Assembly (NCBI GenBank): GCA_027056825.1
Contig: JALUJS010000029.1
Coordinates: 1-5,936 of the forward strand
Length of the DNA stretch: 5,936 bases
Direction: 5' to 3'
From: Candidatus Krumholzibacteriia bacterium
GTDB lineage: Bacteria > Krumholzibacteriota > Krumholzibacteriia > LZORAL124-64-63
The notes under the pieces are model-generated. The model did no database searches and had not been told where the DNA came from. It saw only the letters and a program-made list of their open reading frames with translations. The translations under genes were made by a program, and so were the position numbers. This document shows positions 5,754 to 5,936 of this stretch, in pieces. The stretch's first letter is position 1. Each line of letters starts with the position of its first letter.

Positions 5754-5936
5754 GCGCCGCCGTCCGGGTCGGAAGCGGATCCTGCGGTGTCATCCTGCCG
5801 CCTGAGATCGCGCAACAGGGCGAAGAACTCGTCCACGCTCTGGAAGCTGCGGTACACCGAGGCGAAGCGCACGTAGGCGACCTCGTCCACCTCGCGCAGT
5901 TCGTCCAGGGCCATGCGCCCGATCACCTCGCTGGGC
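5750..5936 (-). CDS. nrdR: Transcriptional repressor NrdR, C-terminal 61 residues (5' end outside window)
   Basis: NrdR is a cytoplasmic zinc-ribbon/ATP-cone repressor that senses ATP/dATP and represses ribonucleotide reductase genes by binding NrdR boxes. Only the last 61 codons are here; the zinc ribbon and most of the ATP-cone lie beyond the window edge. What is visible is the end of the ATP-cone: a VIGRMALDELREVDEVAYV stretch followed by RFASVYRSFQSVDEF, which matches the very conserved NrdR ending (LR-LD-VAYVRFASVYR-F). A short, probably disordered tail rich in Asp, Gly, Ser and Ala follows. The TGA stop overlaps the tatC start as ATGA, which suggests translational coupling. The identification rests on this short but highly diagnostic segment. 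No NrdR box was seen in the window, so its targets are elsewhere. The gene is cut only by the window edge, with no sign of damage. Confidence 0.93.
   Translation of the reverse strand, partial: PSEVIGRMALDELREVDEVAYVRFASVYRSFQSVDEFFALLRDLRRQDDTAGSASDPDGGA

Noticed and set aside
4846..5793. Minus-strand open frame of 315 codons across tatC
   Set aside because: It is an out-of-frame reading of tatC, whose own frame shows all TatC motifs and membrane segments; the alternative is Pro/Arg/Gly-rich with no hydrophobic segments.

Overview
This is a very GC-rich bacterial stretch in which every supported gene lies on the minus strand. In transcription order (high to low coordinates) they are: the 3' end of nrdR, tatC, a trans-polyprenyl diphosphate synthase, rsfS, argS, a PfkB-family sugar kinase, and the 5' part of an unrecognised gene that leaves the window at base 1. 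The content is housekeeping. I see no phage, transposon, CRISPR, toxin or integron signal, no rRNA or tRNA gene, and no notable repeat. The strong G/C preference at third codon positions and the Tat/quinone gene set fit a high-GC, probably Gram-negative or deep-branching bacterium. The gene order and the odd ArgS make me think of a poorly cultured phylum rather than a well-known proteobacterium, but I cannot place it from sequence alone.

The layout suggests two transcription units, possibly three. The first is nrdR-tatC, joined by a 4-base ATGA overlap. A 123-base gap follows, holding a good sigma-70-type promoter whose -35 hexamer overlaps the tatC stop codon, and then a perfect 8-bp stem-loop. 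The second unit is polyprenyl synthase-rsfS-argS-pfkB, packed with gaps of 6, 3 and 1 bases, so almost certainly one mRNA. After a 105-base gap with no convincing promoter or terminator comes the last, incomplete gene. It encodes a compact alpha/beta-looking domain followed by a long acidic Ala/Glu/Pro/Gly-rich tail.

Functionally the window joins control of ribonucleotide reductase transcription (NrdR), twin-arginine export (TatC), the isoprenoid chain probably used for respiratory quinones (polyprenyl synthase), ribosome silencing at low nutrient (RsfS), arginine charging of tRNA (ArgS) and a sugar or nucleoside kinase of unknown substrate. The main surprise is ArgS. It is full length and well conserved elsewhere, but the class I HIGH signature reads Asn-Val-Val-Ser, so both histidines usually considered central to adenylate formation are absent. 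The PfkB kinase locked directly behind it and the domain-plus-acidic-tail protein are the other places where something undescribed could sit.
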